This document shows, one piece after another, positions 1 to 9,901 of a stretch of 64,000 bases of DNA. Position 1 is the stretch's first letter. Every line of letters starts with the position of its first letter. The notes under the pieces were generated by a model. That model ran no database searches and had not been told where the DNA came from. It saw only the letters and a program-made list of their open reading frames with translations. The translations under genes and the position numbers were made by a program. The stretch spans positions 726,079 to 790,078 of the forward strand of contig NZ_LMEM01000009.1 in assembly GCF_001426345.1 (NCBI RefSeq). Direction: 5' to 3'. This DNA is from Devosia sp. Root436. GTDB lineage: Bacteria; Pseudomonadota; Alphaproteobacteria; Rhizobiales; Devosiaceae.

Positions 1-310
1 GATCGCCGAAGCTCTGGCGGAAGTGGGGCTGGAGGGGATCGGCGAGCAGTTGGCCGGCACGCTCAGCGGCGGCCAGAAGCAACGCGTGGCGCTGGCGCGG
101 ACCTTGCTGCGGGCGCGGCCGGTGCTGCTGCTGGATGAGCCCTTTTCGGCGCTGGATGACGAAACGCGGGTGGCGGTGCGCGAGCTGGTGCGGGTGCTGA
201 CCATCCGCCATGGCTGGCACACGATCCTGGTCAGCCACCATGCCGACGATGTCGAAGCGCTGGCGGCGCGGAGATACGGGCTGGCGGAGGGCCGGCTGAC
301 GGCGGCCTAG
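1..310 (+). CDS. thiQ: ABC transporter ATP-binding protein, C-terminal part (ThiQ-like)
   Basis: This is the 3' part of an ATPase gene whose start lies before the window; the frame is already open at base 2. It shows the ABC signature LSGGQKQRVALAR, the Walker B segment VLLLDEPFSALDD and a switch histidine in SHHADDVEAL. This single short ATPase subunit would energise an import complex at the inner membrane. The compact C-terminus, ending soon after the H-loop, is typical of ThiQ, the thiamine/thiamine-pyrophosphate importer ATPase, but other small ABC ATPases of the CUT2/Fe3+ type could look alike. thiB and thiP would be expected upstream, outside the window. The gene is convergent with the next one. 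The family is sure; the thiamine assignment is moderate. Confidence 0.75.
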   Translation, partial: IAEALAEVGLEGIGEQLAGTLSGGQKQRVALARTLLRARPVLLLDEPFSALDDETRVAVRELVRVLTIRHGWHTILVSHHADDVEALAARRYGLAEGRLTAA

Positions 311-347
311 CTCCAGGCTCTCCCGATCATGCCACGGTCGTCAGGCC

Positions 348-2327
348 CTACTCCGCCCAGGTGCCGAAGACCTTCTCGAACAGCGCCTGCGCCTCTTCAT
401 CCTTTTCGAGGGTGATGATGGCGTTGCGGCCAGTGCCATAGACCACGGCAAGATCCATCCAGCGGCGGTTTTCGAGCAGGTCCGTATTGGTCGCCGCATC
501 GGCCGGCGTCGCGCTCAGCGCGAACAGGAACGAATTGCCCACCACGCGCGCCGAGGCGCCAACCAGTGCCGTGCCCGGCACCAGTTCCTGGTCCTTGAGC
601 AGCACGCCCGGCAATGTGGAAATATTGCCGCCGATGAAGGTGTCGCTCACCTTGAAATCGACTTCCATCAGGTGGCTGGCCGGCAGGCTCGGATCGGAAT
701 TCTTGCGGATGGTGATATCGACGCCCAGGTTGCGCGCCGGGATGCTGGCCGCGCCGATCAGCGTCGGCAGGCCGAGTTCGTCGACGCCCTCGCTCCACTC
801 CACCGTGCCCGAGAAGGGTACGGCGCCCGTGGTGCCGTCCTGGCTGGCTTCGAGCAGCAGTGACTGGCTGCCGGCGAGTACGGCAGGATCGACGGAAGCG
901 GCAGGATCGGTCGCGGCCAGCGCGGTCGGCTCCTCGCCGGACAGGCGTTCCTCGGTCTTGATCTCGCCGCCGTTCACATCGGGCAGCACGGTCTCGTTGC
1001 CGGTCGGCTGCACCGGCTCCGGCGTCGGCTCAAGCCGGTCTTCGACCTGGAGGCCGCTGAGTTCGGCGCTGGCCTGGGCGGTCGCGGGGGTAGGTGCGGT
1101 ATTGCCCGGCCCGGCCACGGCATCGTCTGCTGTTTCCACGGCCGGCACCGGATCGAGCGTCGGCGTGGCCGGCGTCGTCACGGCAGTCTCGGTCACCGGG
1201 GCCTGCGCCTGGCCGAACATCTGGTCGAGATCGACATAGCCCTCGCGCCACGCCCAGAAGCCCGCGCCGCCAACACCGGCGAGCAGGATGGCAAAGACCA
1301 CGAGGAAAATCGTCAGGCCCGCGCCGCCGCGCTGCGCCGGCGCATCGGCAAAGCCGGCATCGTCGCTGTCATCGGTCCCGGCCGCTGCGGCCGGGGCCAG
1401 TTCGGCTGGATCGGGCAGGGTTGGAGCGGTTTCGCCGCGCGCTTCACGGTCGAGCACCTCGATGGCGCGTTCGATGACGTCCTGCGCCGCACTGGCATCG
1501 GGCTCGACATCGACTTCGCGCACGCTGGACAGCGCCGTCTCGACCGGCGGGGTCTCGATCACGGCGTCGGGCATCGCCACCTGACGGGCAGTGGCGTAGC
1601 CGCCCATCGAGGGCTCGATCCGGCTGGCGACACGCACCGGCTCGGATGCCGAATTGGCTGCCAATGGAATGGCGTCGCGGCGCGGCTCGAAGCTCGGCCC
1701 CTTGAGCGGGGTATCGAGCGACCGGACATTGGACGGAGACGGAACCGGCGATGTCGGGCCGGTCCGCACCGGCTGCACCCGGCCGACAATGGTGGGGATC
1801 GGCCGTATCTCCGGCTTGGGCTCGGGCGCCGGTTCAGGCTTGGCTGGCTCAGGCTTGGCCGCCTCGGCATCGTCGATCGGCGCTACTGCCGCGCCGGAGG
1901 CAGCCGAGGCCTGGCTGATGATATCCTCGATCGACATCGGGCCAGCCGCGGACGGCTTGGCCGTGGACTCGGCGGGCTTGGGCGGTTCCTCCGCTGCCAC
2001 TGGCGCCGGCTTGGGCTTTTCTGCCTGAACGGGCTGGGGCAGCGTCTCGACTGGCTTCGCCGGTTCGGCAACCGGACGCGGGGCCAGCGCATGCTCGCGG
2101 CCCAGCGTGATCACGGCCTCGCTGGCTTCCTGCTCGACCTGACGGATGCAATCCTCGAGCTGCAGGCGGTGCTGGGTGATGTCGCGCGCGGGCAATGGGG
2201 GCGTAATGGCGCGAAGCTGTCCGACCAAAGCCGAACGCGCCTTCTCGTAGACGGCCCGCCGGGCCGCCCCATTATTCTCCGGCAGCGCCGTTATGGCGCG
2301 GCGCAACAGCTCCTTGTAGTCCGCCAT
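348..2327 (-). CDS. Conserved hypothetical single-pass membrane protein, proline-rich
   Basis: The 659-residue protein has no catalytic motif that I recognise. Residues 1-75 form a charged helical domain (MADYKELLRRAITALPENN at the start, then a Glu/Gln-rich helix). Residues about 85-335 are low-complexity Pro/Ala/Glu sequence that looks disordered. One strong membrane helix follows at about 340-363 (LTIFLVVFAILLAGVGGAGF). Another Pro/Thr-rich stretch leads into a C-terminal folded domain of about 170 residues, presumably periplasmic. The layout (short cytoplasmic domain, long linker, membrane anchor, periplasmic domain) suggests an envelope or scaffold role, which is inference. It follows purA by 48 bases on the same strand and may be co-transcribed. 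The ATG start has only a weak ribosome-binding site. Confidence 0.7.
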   Translation of the reverse strand: MADYKELLRRAITALPENNGAARRAVYEKARSALVGQLRAITPPLPARDITQHRLQLEDCIRQVEQEASEAVITLGREHALAPRPVAEPAKPVETLPQPVQAEKPKPAPVAAEEPPKPAESTAKPSAAGPMSIEDIISQASAASGAAVAPIDDAEAAKPEPAKPEPAPEPKPEIRPIPTIVGRVQPVRTGPTSPVPSPSNVRSLDTPLKGPSFEPRRDAIPLAANSASEPVRVASRIEPSMGGYATARQVAMPDAVIETPPVETALSSVREVDVEPDASAAQDVIERAIEVLDREARGETAPTLPDPAELAPAAAAGTDDSDDAGFADAPAQRGGAGLTIFLVVFAILLAGVGGAGFWAWREGYVDLDQMFGQAQAPVTETAVTTPATPTLDPVPAVETADDAVAGPGNTAPTPATAQASAELSGLQVEDRLEPTPEPVQPTGNETVLPDVNGGEIKTEERLSGEEPTALAATDPAASVDPAVLAGSQSLLLEASQDGTTGAVPFSGTVEWSEGVDELGLPTLIGAASIPARNLGVDITIRKNSDPSLPASHLMEVDFKVSDTFIGGNISTLPGVLLKDQELVPGTALVGASARVVGNSFLFALSATPADAATNTDLLENRRWMDLAVVYGTGRNAIITLEKDEEAQALFEKVFGTWAE

Positions 2328-2375
2328 TGGTTAGTTGGTACTCACAATTGCAGCGACACGTTGTAACAAAAAAAC

Positions 2376-3665
<1,290 letters not shown>

Positions 3666-3828
3666 TAGATTTACCTTCTCGTCAGGATTGGCGCGACACA
3701 AAGGGCCCGGCCGACACGGCCGCACCCTTCTCCTCTTGGACGTCTGTCCTCCCGGCCACCTTTGGTCGAATTTTGCCGATGGCCGAATAACTGCTAAGTC
3801 CTCATGTCCTTACATCACCCTGAAGACG

Positions 3829-4785
3829 ATGACAAAGCCGCCAGAGAACCAAAATCGCGGCATTTCCGCCCGACTGCTCGATCAACCCTATCTGCTGCTG
3901 ATTCTGGCGCCACTGTTCTGGGGCGGCAATGTGGTGGCCGCCAAGCTGGTGGTCGGGGAGATCGACCCCATCCTGCTGCTGGCCAGCCGCTGCGTGCTGG
4001 CGACGGCGGTCATCCTGCCCTTTGCCTGGCGCTACCTGCTGGCCGACTGGGCCGTGGTGCGCCGCCACTGGCTGGTGCTGATGGCCTTCGGCGCCATCGG
4101 CTATGCCTTGTTCAACGTCTTCCTCTATATGGGCCTCACCACCACCACGGCCGTCAATTCGGCCATCGAGCAGGCCTCTTTGCCCATGCTGATTCTGGGC
4201 GCCAATTTCATCGTCTTCCGGGTGCGCGCCCGGCTGATCCAGATCGTGGGCGTGCTGCTGGCTATATCGGGGGTCATACTCACCGCCACCCATGGCGACC
4301 CGACGCGCCTGTTGACGCTTGACGTCAATGTCGGCGACGGCTTCGTCATCCTCGCCTGCCTGGCCTATACCACCTACACGCTGGCTTTGCGCTTCCGGCC
4401 GAAAATGCACATCATGAGCTTCATGGCCGTGTCTTTCTTCGGCGCGGCGGTCACCGGCGTCATCATGCTGGCCTTTTCCGGTGGCGGGCTGGGCCAGGTG
4501 ACGACGCTCGCCCATGCTTCGCCCACCGTCTGGGCCGTCATCGCCTATGTGGCAATCTTCCCGTCCATGTTCAGCCAGGTCTCCTATGCGCGCGGCGTCG
4601 AACTGGTGGGGGCCAACCGCGCCGCGCCCAGCCATAATCTCATCCCGGTTTTCGGGACTCTGGGCTCGGTCATCATCCTGGGCGAACGGCTGGAGCTTTA
4701 TCACTACATTGCTGCCGCCATCATCATCTGCGGCATCGTACTGGCGGAATGGGCGGCCCGCCGAAAAATCTCCGCCCAGGCCTAG
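3829..4785 (+). CDS. EamA/RhaT-family (DMT) transporter
   Basis: This 318-residue inner-membrane protein has about ten hydrophobic helices in two homologous halves, the pattern of the drug/metabolite transporter superfamily. The first helix carries the family segment LAPLFWGGNVVAAKLVVGEI, and the second half has NRAAPSHNLIPVFGTLGSVIILGE, the EamA hallmark before the last helices. Substrates of this group include amino acids, nucleosides and drugs and cannot be read from sequence. An open frame extends upstream to 3613, but that part overlaps the purA start and has no transporter character, so the ATG at 3829 is preferred; its ribosome-binding site (GAAG) is weak. It is divergent from purA. 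Confidence 0.88.
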   Translation: MTKPPENQNRGISARLLDQPYLLLILAPLFWGGNVVAAKLVVGEIDPILLLASRCVLATAVILPFAWRYLLADWAVVRRHWLVLMAFGAIGYALFNVFLYMGLTTTTAVNSAIEQASLPMLILGANFIVFRVRARLIQIVGVLLAISGVILTATHGDPTRLLTLDVNVGDGFVILACLAYTTYTLALRFRPKMHIMSFMAVSFFGAAVTGVIMLAFSGGGLGQVTTLAHASPTVWAVIAYVAIFPSMFSQVSYARGVELVGANRAAPSHNLIPVFGTLGSVIILGERLELYHYIAAAIIICGIVLAEWAARRKISAQA

Positions 4786-4820
4786 GCAGGGCACATCGAT
4801 GTAACCATGTAGCACTCTCC

Positions 4821-4838
4821 GGTCACGAAACCGTGACC
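4821..4838. promoter_or_regulatory. Perfect inverted repeat upstream of the FAD-linked oxidase gene
   Basis: GGTCACG-AAAC-CGTGACC forms 7-bp perfect arms around a 4-base spacer, 21 bases before the start codon at 4859 and between the EamA stop and the oxidase start. The size and symmetry suit a dimeric repressor operator. No regulator gene sits beside it, so the cognate protein is unknown. Confidence 0.4.
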
Positions 4839-4858
4839 AACCACGGAGAGAGGACTCC

Positions 4859-6235
4859 ATGAATACCCATCCTTCCCCCCGCCCGGACATTGCCAGCCTT
4901 GCCCGGACCCTGGCGGGCCGCGTCACGCTGCCGGGCGACCCGGAATATGACAAGAGCCGTGCCGTGCTCTTCGACCCAGCCAATTGCCGCCCGGCCGCCC
5001 TGGCCCGGGTCGCCCATGCGGATGACGTTTCCCAGGTGATCGGCTTTGCCCGCCGGCATGGCTTCGACATCGCCATCCGCGGCGGCGGACACAGCTCATC
5101 CGGTCACGGCACCGTAAATGGCGGCATCGTCATCGACTTGCGCGATCTCGCCGACGTCTCGGTCGATCAGGCGAGCAAGACCGTATGGGTGGGCGGCGGC
5201 GCGACGGTGGGCGCCACGCTCAAGATGCTGGCGCCGCACGGCCTCGTTGTCGGCTTCGGCGATTCGGGCGATGTCGGCGTGGGCGGCATCGTCACCGGTG
5301 GCGGCGTGGGCTACCTGTCGCGCCTGCATGGCGTCACTGTCGATTCCGTCCTCGCCGCCGAAGTGGTGCTGGCCGATGGCCGCGTCGTCATTGCCAGCCC
5401 GCAGAATGAGCCGGATCTATTCTGGGCTATCAGGGGCGGTGGCGGCAATTTCGGCGTGCTGACGCGCATCCAGTTTCAGGCGCAGGAGCTGCCGGCTTTC
5501 AGCGGCGGGCTATTGGTATTGCCCGGCACGGCCGAAGCGATCACCGCTTTCACTGCTGCCGCGCAGGCGGCGCCCGATGCATTGTCGGCCATTGCCATGG
5601 TCATGCCGGCGCCACCGGCGCCCTTCATTCCCGAAGCGATGCGCGACCAGTTGATCATCTTCGCCCTCATGGCCTATGCCGGCCCGGACGAAACGGCCGG
5701 TGCCGCCCTTGCGCCCTTCCGCGCCCTCGGTCCGATCCTCGATACAGTCAAGCCCGGGCCTTTCCTCGACCTCTACGAAGGTGCGGGAGGCGAGCCGCCA
5801 GGCCTGCCCGAAACGCGGACATTCTTCGTCGATCGCATCAGCAAGGATGACGCGCGGACCATTGCCGGCTTCCTCACCGAATCCGACAGCACCATGCGGA
5901 TGGTGCAGATTCGCGTGCTCGGAGGCGCCGTGAACCGGGTGCCCGCCGACGCCACGGCCTATGCCCATCGCGATGCCCAGATCATGGTGTTCCTCGCCAA
6001 TTTCTACAGCGACCAGGCTGACCGGCCGCAGCGCATCAAATGGGTGGAGGACCTGATGTCGGCCCTGCGACAGGACAATGAGGGGGTCTATGTGAACTTC
6101 CTCGGCGACGAGGGCGCGGCCCGCACCCGTGCCGCCTATCCCGGCCGCACCTGGGACCGGCTCCGCAAGATCAAGCGGCAGTATGACCCGCACAATGTGC
6201 TCCGGCGGAACCAGAATATCCCACCGGCGGAATGA
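4859..6235 (+). CDS. FAD-linked oxidase, berberine-bridge (BBE) type
   Basis: The 458-residue flavoprotein has an N-terminal PCMH-type FAD-binding domain (about residues 40-210). The motif RGGGHSSSGHG includes His78, the residue that is covalently linked to FAD in this family. Further on are GGGVGYLSRLHG and AIRGGGGNFGVLT, typical of FAD binding type 4. The C-terminal BBE motif YDPHNVLRRNQNIPP closes the protein. Related enzymes oxidise sugars, alcohols or plant and antibiotic intermediates with O2; the substrate here is unknown. There is no signal peptide, so it is probably cytoplasmic. The start has a good site (GAGAGGA). A palindromic operator candidate precedes it. It is followed by a convergent toxin-antitoxin pair. 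Confidence 0.88.
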   Translation: MNTHPSPRPDIASLARTLAGRVTLPGDPEYDKSRAVLFDPANCRPAALARVAHADDVSQVIGFARRHGFDIAIRGGGHSSSGHGTVNGGIVIDLRDLADVSVDQASKTVWVGGGATVGATLKMLAPHGLVVGFGDSGDVGVGGIVTGGGVGYLSRLHGVTVDSVLAAEVVLADGRVVIASPQNEPDLFWAIRGGGGNFGVLTRIQFQAQELPAFSGGLLVLPGTAEAITAFTAAAQAAPDALSAIAMVMPAPPAPFIPEAMRDQLIIFALMAYAGPDETAGAALAPFRALGPILDTVKPGPFLDLYEGAGGEPPGLPETRTFFVDRISKDDARTIAGFLTESDSTMRMVQIRVLGGAVNRVPADATAYAHRDAQIMVFLANFYSDQADRPQRIKWVEDLMSALRQDNEGVYVNFLGDEGAARTRAAYPGRTWDRLRKIKRQYDPHNVLRRNQNIPPAE

Positions 6236-6261
6236 ACGAAGGCCGGTCCAATGGGCCGGCC

Positions 6262-6597
6262 TCACTCATCGAATAGCTCTGCATGGGTTCCGGCGCGAAC
6301 GAAGATGACGAGGCCGGCCTTGCCGGTGTCGTCCAGCTTGTAGGCCAACAGGAAATCACCGCCGATATGGCATTCCCGATGGCCGACCCATTCGCCCTTC
6401 AGCGGATGATCGAGCCATTCCGCACCTAGCGGGCCCTCATTGGCAATCAGCAAAAGCATGGCCTGCTTGAGCCGGTTCAAATCGTAACGACCGGACCGGG
6501 ACAGCCGCTCCCAATCCTTGTGGAACGTCCTGGTATAGTCGGCTGCCCGTGGAGGCGCCGCCCGCTTACTGTCCGCTGTTCGTTTCAAGATCGGCAA
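6262..6597 (-). CDS. YafQ-type mRNA interferase toxin
   Basis: The 111-residue protein matches the RelE/YafQ ribonuclease fold. The C-terminal half reads HPLKGEWVGHRECHIGGDF, then LAYKLDD, then VRAGTHAELF, which parallels the catalytic His/Asp/Arg/His/Phe set of E. coli YafQ. Such toxins cut mRNA in the ribosome A site. The N-terminus carries about 20 extra residues compared with the usual 92, encoded where it overlaps the antitoxin gene, so the true start could be a little further in. The 32-base overlap with the upstream antitoxin gene implies translational coupling. All key residues appear present, so it should be active. Confidence 0.85.
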   Translation of the reverse strand: MPILKRTADSKRAAPPRAADYTRTFHKDWERLSRSGRYDLNRLKQAMLLLIANEGPLGAEWLDHPLKGEWVGHRECHIGGDFLLAYKLDDTGKAGLVIFVRAGTHAELFDE

Positions 6598-6847
6598 ACA
6601 GTTCGTCGGCGGTTACGAAGCGGGCCTTGCGCGCACGGACAATCTCGTCCGCTTCGGCCATGGCGGCGCGGGTTTCGGCGTTCGGCACCTTGAGTTCGAA
6701 CGGCAATGCCTGCTCGACAACCACCCGGTGCAGGAACAGCCGCACCGCGTCGGAAACGGACAGGCCCATGGCATTCAGCGCTTCCGTCGCCTTTTCCTTG
6801 GTTTCGTCGTCCACGCGTACGTGGAGCATCGAACTATGTACAGCCAT
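6566..6847 (-). CDS. RelB/DinJ-type antitoxin
   Basis: The 93-residue antitoxin has an N-terminal ribbon-helix-helix segment (LHVRVDDETKEKATEALNAM, then GLSVSDAVRLFLHRVVVEQA), the DinJ/RelB signature. The C-terminal half is acidic and presumably wraps the toxin. The RHH part would bind the operator palindrome just upstream and autorepress the operon. The start codon has AGGAGA seven bases upstream. It precedes and overlaps the YafQ-type toxin gene, the usual antitoxin-first order. Confidence 0.87.
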   Translation of the reverse strand: MAVHSSMLHVRVDDETKEKATEALNAMGLSVSDAVRLFLHRVVVEQALPFELKVPNAETRAAMAEADEIVRARKARFVTADELFADLETNSGQ

Positions 6848-6868
6848 GGCTCTATCTCCTACCCGGGC

Positions 6869-6897
6869 AATATGTATCTCAAACGAGATACAGTCAA
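6869..6897 (-). promoter_or_regulatory. Promoter and operator of the dinJ-yafQ-type operon
   Basis: On the minus strand TTGACT (6892-6897) and CATATT (6869-6874) are 17 bases apart. A perfect inverted repeat, TGTATCTC-AAAC-GAGATACA (6873-6892), fills the spacer, so a bound ribbon-helix-helix repressor would block RNA polymerase directly. The antitoxin start lies 22 bases downstream. Confidence 0.65.
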
Positions 6898-6926
6898 GGC
6901 TTCTGCCTTGCTATCCAACGGAGAAT

Positions 6927-6953
6927 GTCCCTCTCCCACATGGAGAGAGGGAC
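6927..6953. repeat. Short palindrome downstream of serA
   Basis: GTCCCTCTC (6927-6935) and GAGAGGGAC (6945-6953) form a 9-bp hairpin eleven bases before the serA stop end at 6964. It has no T-run. It resembles a half copy of the CCTCTCCC repeat family found elsewhere in the window, and could also act as a 3'-end stabiliser of the serCA message. Confidence 0.4.
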
Positions 6954-6963
6954 GAAGCGATGC

Positions 6964-8547
6964 CTAAAACCGCAGCGCCTTGGCCTGCTTGACGCCTTCC
7001 AGCGCAGCGATTTCGGCGAGCTGGGCTTCGGTCAGCGTGCCGTCGATGGAGACCAGCGCGATGGCGTCCGAACCGACATCGACGCGGCCCAGGTTGAAGT
7101 TGGCGATGTTGATGCCGAGCTTGCCCAGCAATGTGCCCAGGCGCCCGATATGGCCCGGCTTGTCCTCGTTGGTGACATAGAGCATGGACGGCGTCAGTTC
7201 GGCCTCCATGTTGATATCCTTGACCTGGATGATGCGCGACTTGCCATTGGCGAACAGCGTGCCGGCCACGCCGCGCACCTGGCGCTCGGTGGTGACGGTC
7301 AACCTGATATAACCCTCATAGGCGCCCTGGCGGTCCCGCGTCGTGGTCTCCACCGTGATGCCGCGATCCTTGGCCACCTGGGGAGCCGAGACCATGTTGA
7401 CGTCGCCCAGCGAGGGCTTCAGCACGCCGTTGACGGCGGCCGCGATCATCGGCTTGACGTTGAGATCGGCCACATTGCCTTCGAACTCGATCTTGATGCC
7501 CTTGATCGCCGTCTCGGTGAGCTGGCCGGCAAACAAGCCGAGATTTTCAGCGAGCTTCACCCAGGGGGTCAGGATCGGCGCTTCCTCGGCCGAAATGGAG
7601 GGGAAGTTCAGCGCATTGGTGATTTCCCCGCTCATCAGATAGGCCGAAATCTGCTCGGCTACCTGCAGGGCGACATTTTCCTGCGCCTCGGTGGTCGCTG
7701 CACCCAGATGGGGCGTGCAGATGACATTGGGCAGCTCGAACAGCGGATTGTTCTGTGCCGGCTCTTCCAGGAAGACGTCCAGCGCCGCACCGGCCACATG
7801 GCCGGATTTAAGCGCTTCGTAAAGCGCCGCCTCGTCGATCAGCCCGCCACGGGCGCAGTTGATGATGCGCACGCCCTTCTTGGTCTTGGCGAGGTTTTCG
7901 GCATTGAGAATGTTGCGGGTGGCGTCGATCAGCGGCGTATGCAGCGTGATGAAATCGGCGCGGGCCAGCAGCTCGTCCAGCGTCACCTTTTCCACACCCA
8001 GCGTCTGGGCGCGTTCCGGCGTCAGGAACGGGTCATAGGCAATAACCTTCATCTTGAGGCCGATTGCACGGTCGGCCACGATCGAGCCGATATTGCCGGC
8101 GCCGATCAGGCCCAGCGTCTTGTTGGTGACTTCGACGCCCATAAAGCGGTTCTTTTCCCACTTGCTGGCGCGGGTCGAGGCATCGGCTTCGGGCAGCTGG
8201 CGGGCCAGGGCCATCATCATGGCAATGGCATGTTCGGCAGTGGTGATCGAATTGCCGAAGGGCGTATTCATCACGATGATGCCCTTCTTGGTCGCCGCCG
8301 GAATGTCGACATTGTCGACGCCGATGCCGGCGCGGCCGATCACCTTGAGATTGGTCGCTGCAGCGATGATCTTTTCGGTGATCTTGGAAGCCGAACGGAT
8401 GGCCAGGCCATCATACTGGCCGATGACTTCGAGCAGCTTGTCCTTGTCCTTGCCCAGATCGGGCAGGTAATCCACCTCCACGCCATTGTCCTTGAAGATC
8501 TGGACGGCGGTGGGGCTCAGCTTGTCGGAAACGAGAACCTTGGGCAT
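6964..8547 (-). CDS. serA: D-3-phosphoglycerate dehydrogenase
   Basis: SerA oxidises 3-phosphoglycerate to 3-phosphohydroxypyruvate with NAD+, the first step of serine synthesis. The 527-residue protein is the long form: an N-terminal catalytic domain, a Rossmann domain with GLIGAGNIGSIVADRAIGLK, the catalytic Arg/Glu/His region ending PHLGAATTEAQENVALQV, an intervening ASB domain, and a C-terminal ACT domain (YVTNEDKPGHIGRLGTLLG) where serine could bind as feedback inhibitor. The ATG at 8547 is chosen over an upstream one at 8610 because the family begins KVLVSDKLSP and AGGGAAA precedes it. It follows serC with a 169-base gap that holds a palindromic repeat. Confidence 0.96.
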   Translation of the reverse strand: MPKVLVSDKLSPTAVQIFKDNGVEVDYLPDLGKDKDKLLEVIGQYDGLAIRSASKITEKIIAAATNLKVIGRAGIGVDNVDIPAATKKGIIVMNTPFGNSITTAEHAIAMMMALARQLPEADASTRASKWEKNRFMGVEVTNKTLGLIGAGNIGSIVADRAIGLKMKVIAYDPFLTPERAQTLGVEKVTLDELLARADFITLHTPLIDATRNILNAENLAKTKKGVRIINCARGGLIDEAALYEALKSGHVAGAALDVFLEEPAQNNPLFELPNVICTPHLGAATTEAQENVALQVAEQISAYLMSGEITNALNFPSISAEEAPILTPWVKLAENLGLFAGQLTETAIKGIKIEFEGNVADLNVKPMIAAAVNGVLKPSLGDVNMVSAPQVAKDRGITVETTTRDRQGAYEGYIRLTVTTERQVRGVAGTLFANGKSRIIQVKDINMEAELTPSMLYVTNEDKPGHIGRLGTLLGKLGINIANFNLGRVDVGSDAIALVSIDGTLTEAQLAEIAALEGVKQAKALRF

Positions 8548-8596
8548 TGGAATTTCCCTGAATGAGTGCGGCCACAGGCCGGTGACAAATTGAGAG

Positions 8597-8716
8597 ACCC
8601 CCTCCCTCAATCCCTCCCCTCAAGGGGGAGGGAGGCGCCAGCCGAGACAACTGCATTGGTGGCTCTATTGCTCCCCTCCCCCTTGAGGGGAGGGGCCGGG
8701 GCGGGGGTCGTTGTGT
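8597..8716. repeat. Palindromic intergenic repeat, type B
   Basis: Two oppositely oriented arms, 8611-8632 and 8673-8695, both built on CCCTCCCCTCAAGGGGGAGGG, frame a 40-base centre between serC and serA. Each arm is itself a palindrome. The same arm type appears at 30258-30384 and near 61430. Because it lies within a co-directional operon it will be transcribed and fold. Confidence 0.7.
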
Positions 8717-9901
8717 CTAGGCGGCGGCCTTGTTCAGCGCCGCCAGTTCTTCAGCAAAGGCATAGTCCAGCCACGGCACCAGCGCGGTCAGGTCGGATGT
8801 TTCCACCGTGGAGCCTGCCCAGATGCGCAGGCCGGAGGGGGCGTCCTTATAGGCGCCGATGTCATAGGCCACGCCCGCCTTGTCCAGCCGGGCCACGATG
8901 GCTTTGGCGAAAGCGGCCTGCTGGTCGGCAGCGAGCGCGGTCACGGCAGGATCGACGATGGAGAGGCAGACCGAGGTATTGGAGCGATTGGCCGGAACCT
9001 TGGCCAGGAAATCCACCCATGGGGTTGCGGCGACCCAATCGGCCAGCACTTTGAAATTGGCATCGGCACGCGCCTGCATGGCCGAAAGACCTCCCAGCGA
9101 CTTGCCCCATTCCATGGCATCGATAGCGTCCTCGATGCAGATCATCGAGGGCGTGTTGATGGTCGCCGCCTCGAACACTTCCTCGAGCAGCTTGCCGCCC
9201 TTGGTCAGGCGGAAAATCTTGGGCAGGGGCCGATCCGGCTTGAAGGTTTCGAGGCGCTCGACGGCGCGCGGCGACAAAATGAGAACGCCATGAGCGGCCT
9301 CGCCACCCAGCGCCTTCTGCCAGGAGAAGGTGACCACATCGAGCTTGGCGAAATCGAGGTTTTGCGCGAAAGCCGCCGAGGTGGCGTCGCAGATGGTCAG
9401 GCCCTTGCGGTCAGCCGCGATCCAGTCGCCATTGGCGACGCGCACGCCCGAGGTGGTGCCGTTCCAGGTAAAGACCACGTCGCGGTCGAAATCGACCTGA
9501 CCGAGATCGGGCAACTCGCCATAGGGCGCCTTGATGATGCGGGCATCTTCAAGCTTGAGCTGCTTGCTGACATCGGTGACCCAGCCCTCGCCGAAGCTTT
9601 CCCAGGCCAGCATGTCGACCCCGCGGGCGCCGAGCATCGACCACAGCGCCATTTCGACGGCGCCGGTATCGGAAGCGGGGACGATGCCGATACGATAATC
9701 AGCCGGAACCTGCAGCAGTTCGCGCGTCAGGTCGATGGCGCGCTGGATGCGGGCCTTGCCGGGCTTGGAGCGGTGCGAACGACCGACCAGCGCATTGGCC
9801 AGCGCTTCCACCGTCCAGCCAGGACGCTTGGCACAGGGGCCCGACGAAAAATTCGGATTAGCCGGTTTCACCGCCGGCGCGGTCAGGGGCATTGCAGCCA
9901 T
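8717..9901 (-). CDS. serC: Phosphoserine aminotransferase
   Basis: SerC transfers an amino group from glutamate to 3-phosphohydroxypyruvate with PLP, the second step of serine synthesis; it can also act in pyridoxal phosphate synthesis. The 394-residue protein has [13 protein letters not shown] near the N-terminus, the PLP-binding DATSAAF, and the Schiff-base lysine (residue 196) in [15 protein letters not shown]. It belongs to the alphaproteobacterial type of about 390 residues. The gene heads a serC-serA operon. Its ribosome-binding site GGGAGGG is nine bases before the ATG and forms part of the leader structure upstream. Confidence 0.95.
   Translation of the reverse strand: MAAMPLTAPAVKPANPNFSSGPCAKRPGWTVEALANALVGRSHRSKPGKARIQRAIDLTRELLQVPADYRIGIVPASDTGAVEMALWSMLGARGVDMLAWESFGEGWVTDVSKQLKLEDARIIKAPYGELPDLGQVDFDRDVVFTWNGTTSGVRVANGDWIAADRKGLTICDATSAAFAQNLDFAKLDVVTFSWQKALGGEAAHGVLILSPRAVERLETFKPDRPLPKIFRLTKGGKLLEEVFEAATINTPSMICIEDAIDAMEWGKSLGGLSAMQARADANFKVLADWVAATPWVDFLAKVPANRSNTSVCLSIVDPAVTALAADQQAAFAKAIVARLDKAGVAYDIGAYKDAPSGLRIWAGSTVETSDLTALVPWLDYAFAEELAALNKAAA

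Noticed and set aside
6706..8565. A 619-residue plus-strand frame opposite serA
   Set aside because: Antisense shadow of serA; composition and lack of motifs are those of a mirror frame.
8597..8716. A transposable element with a transposase
   Set aside because: Only about 120 bases, no open frame and no flanking target duplication could be seen; kept as a repeat only.
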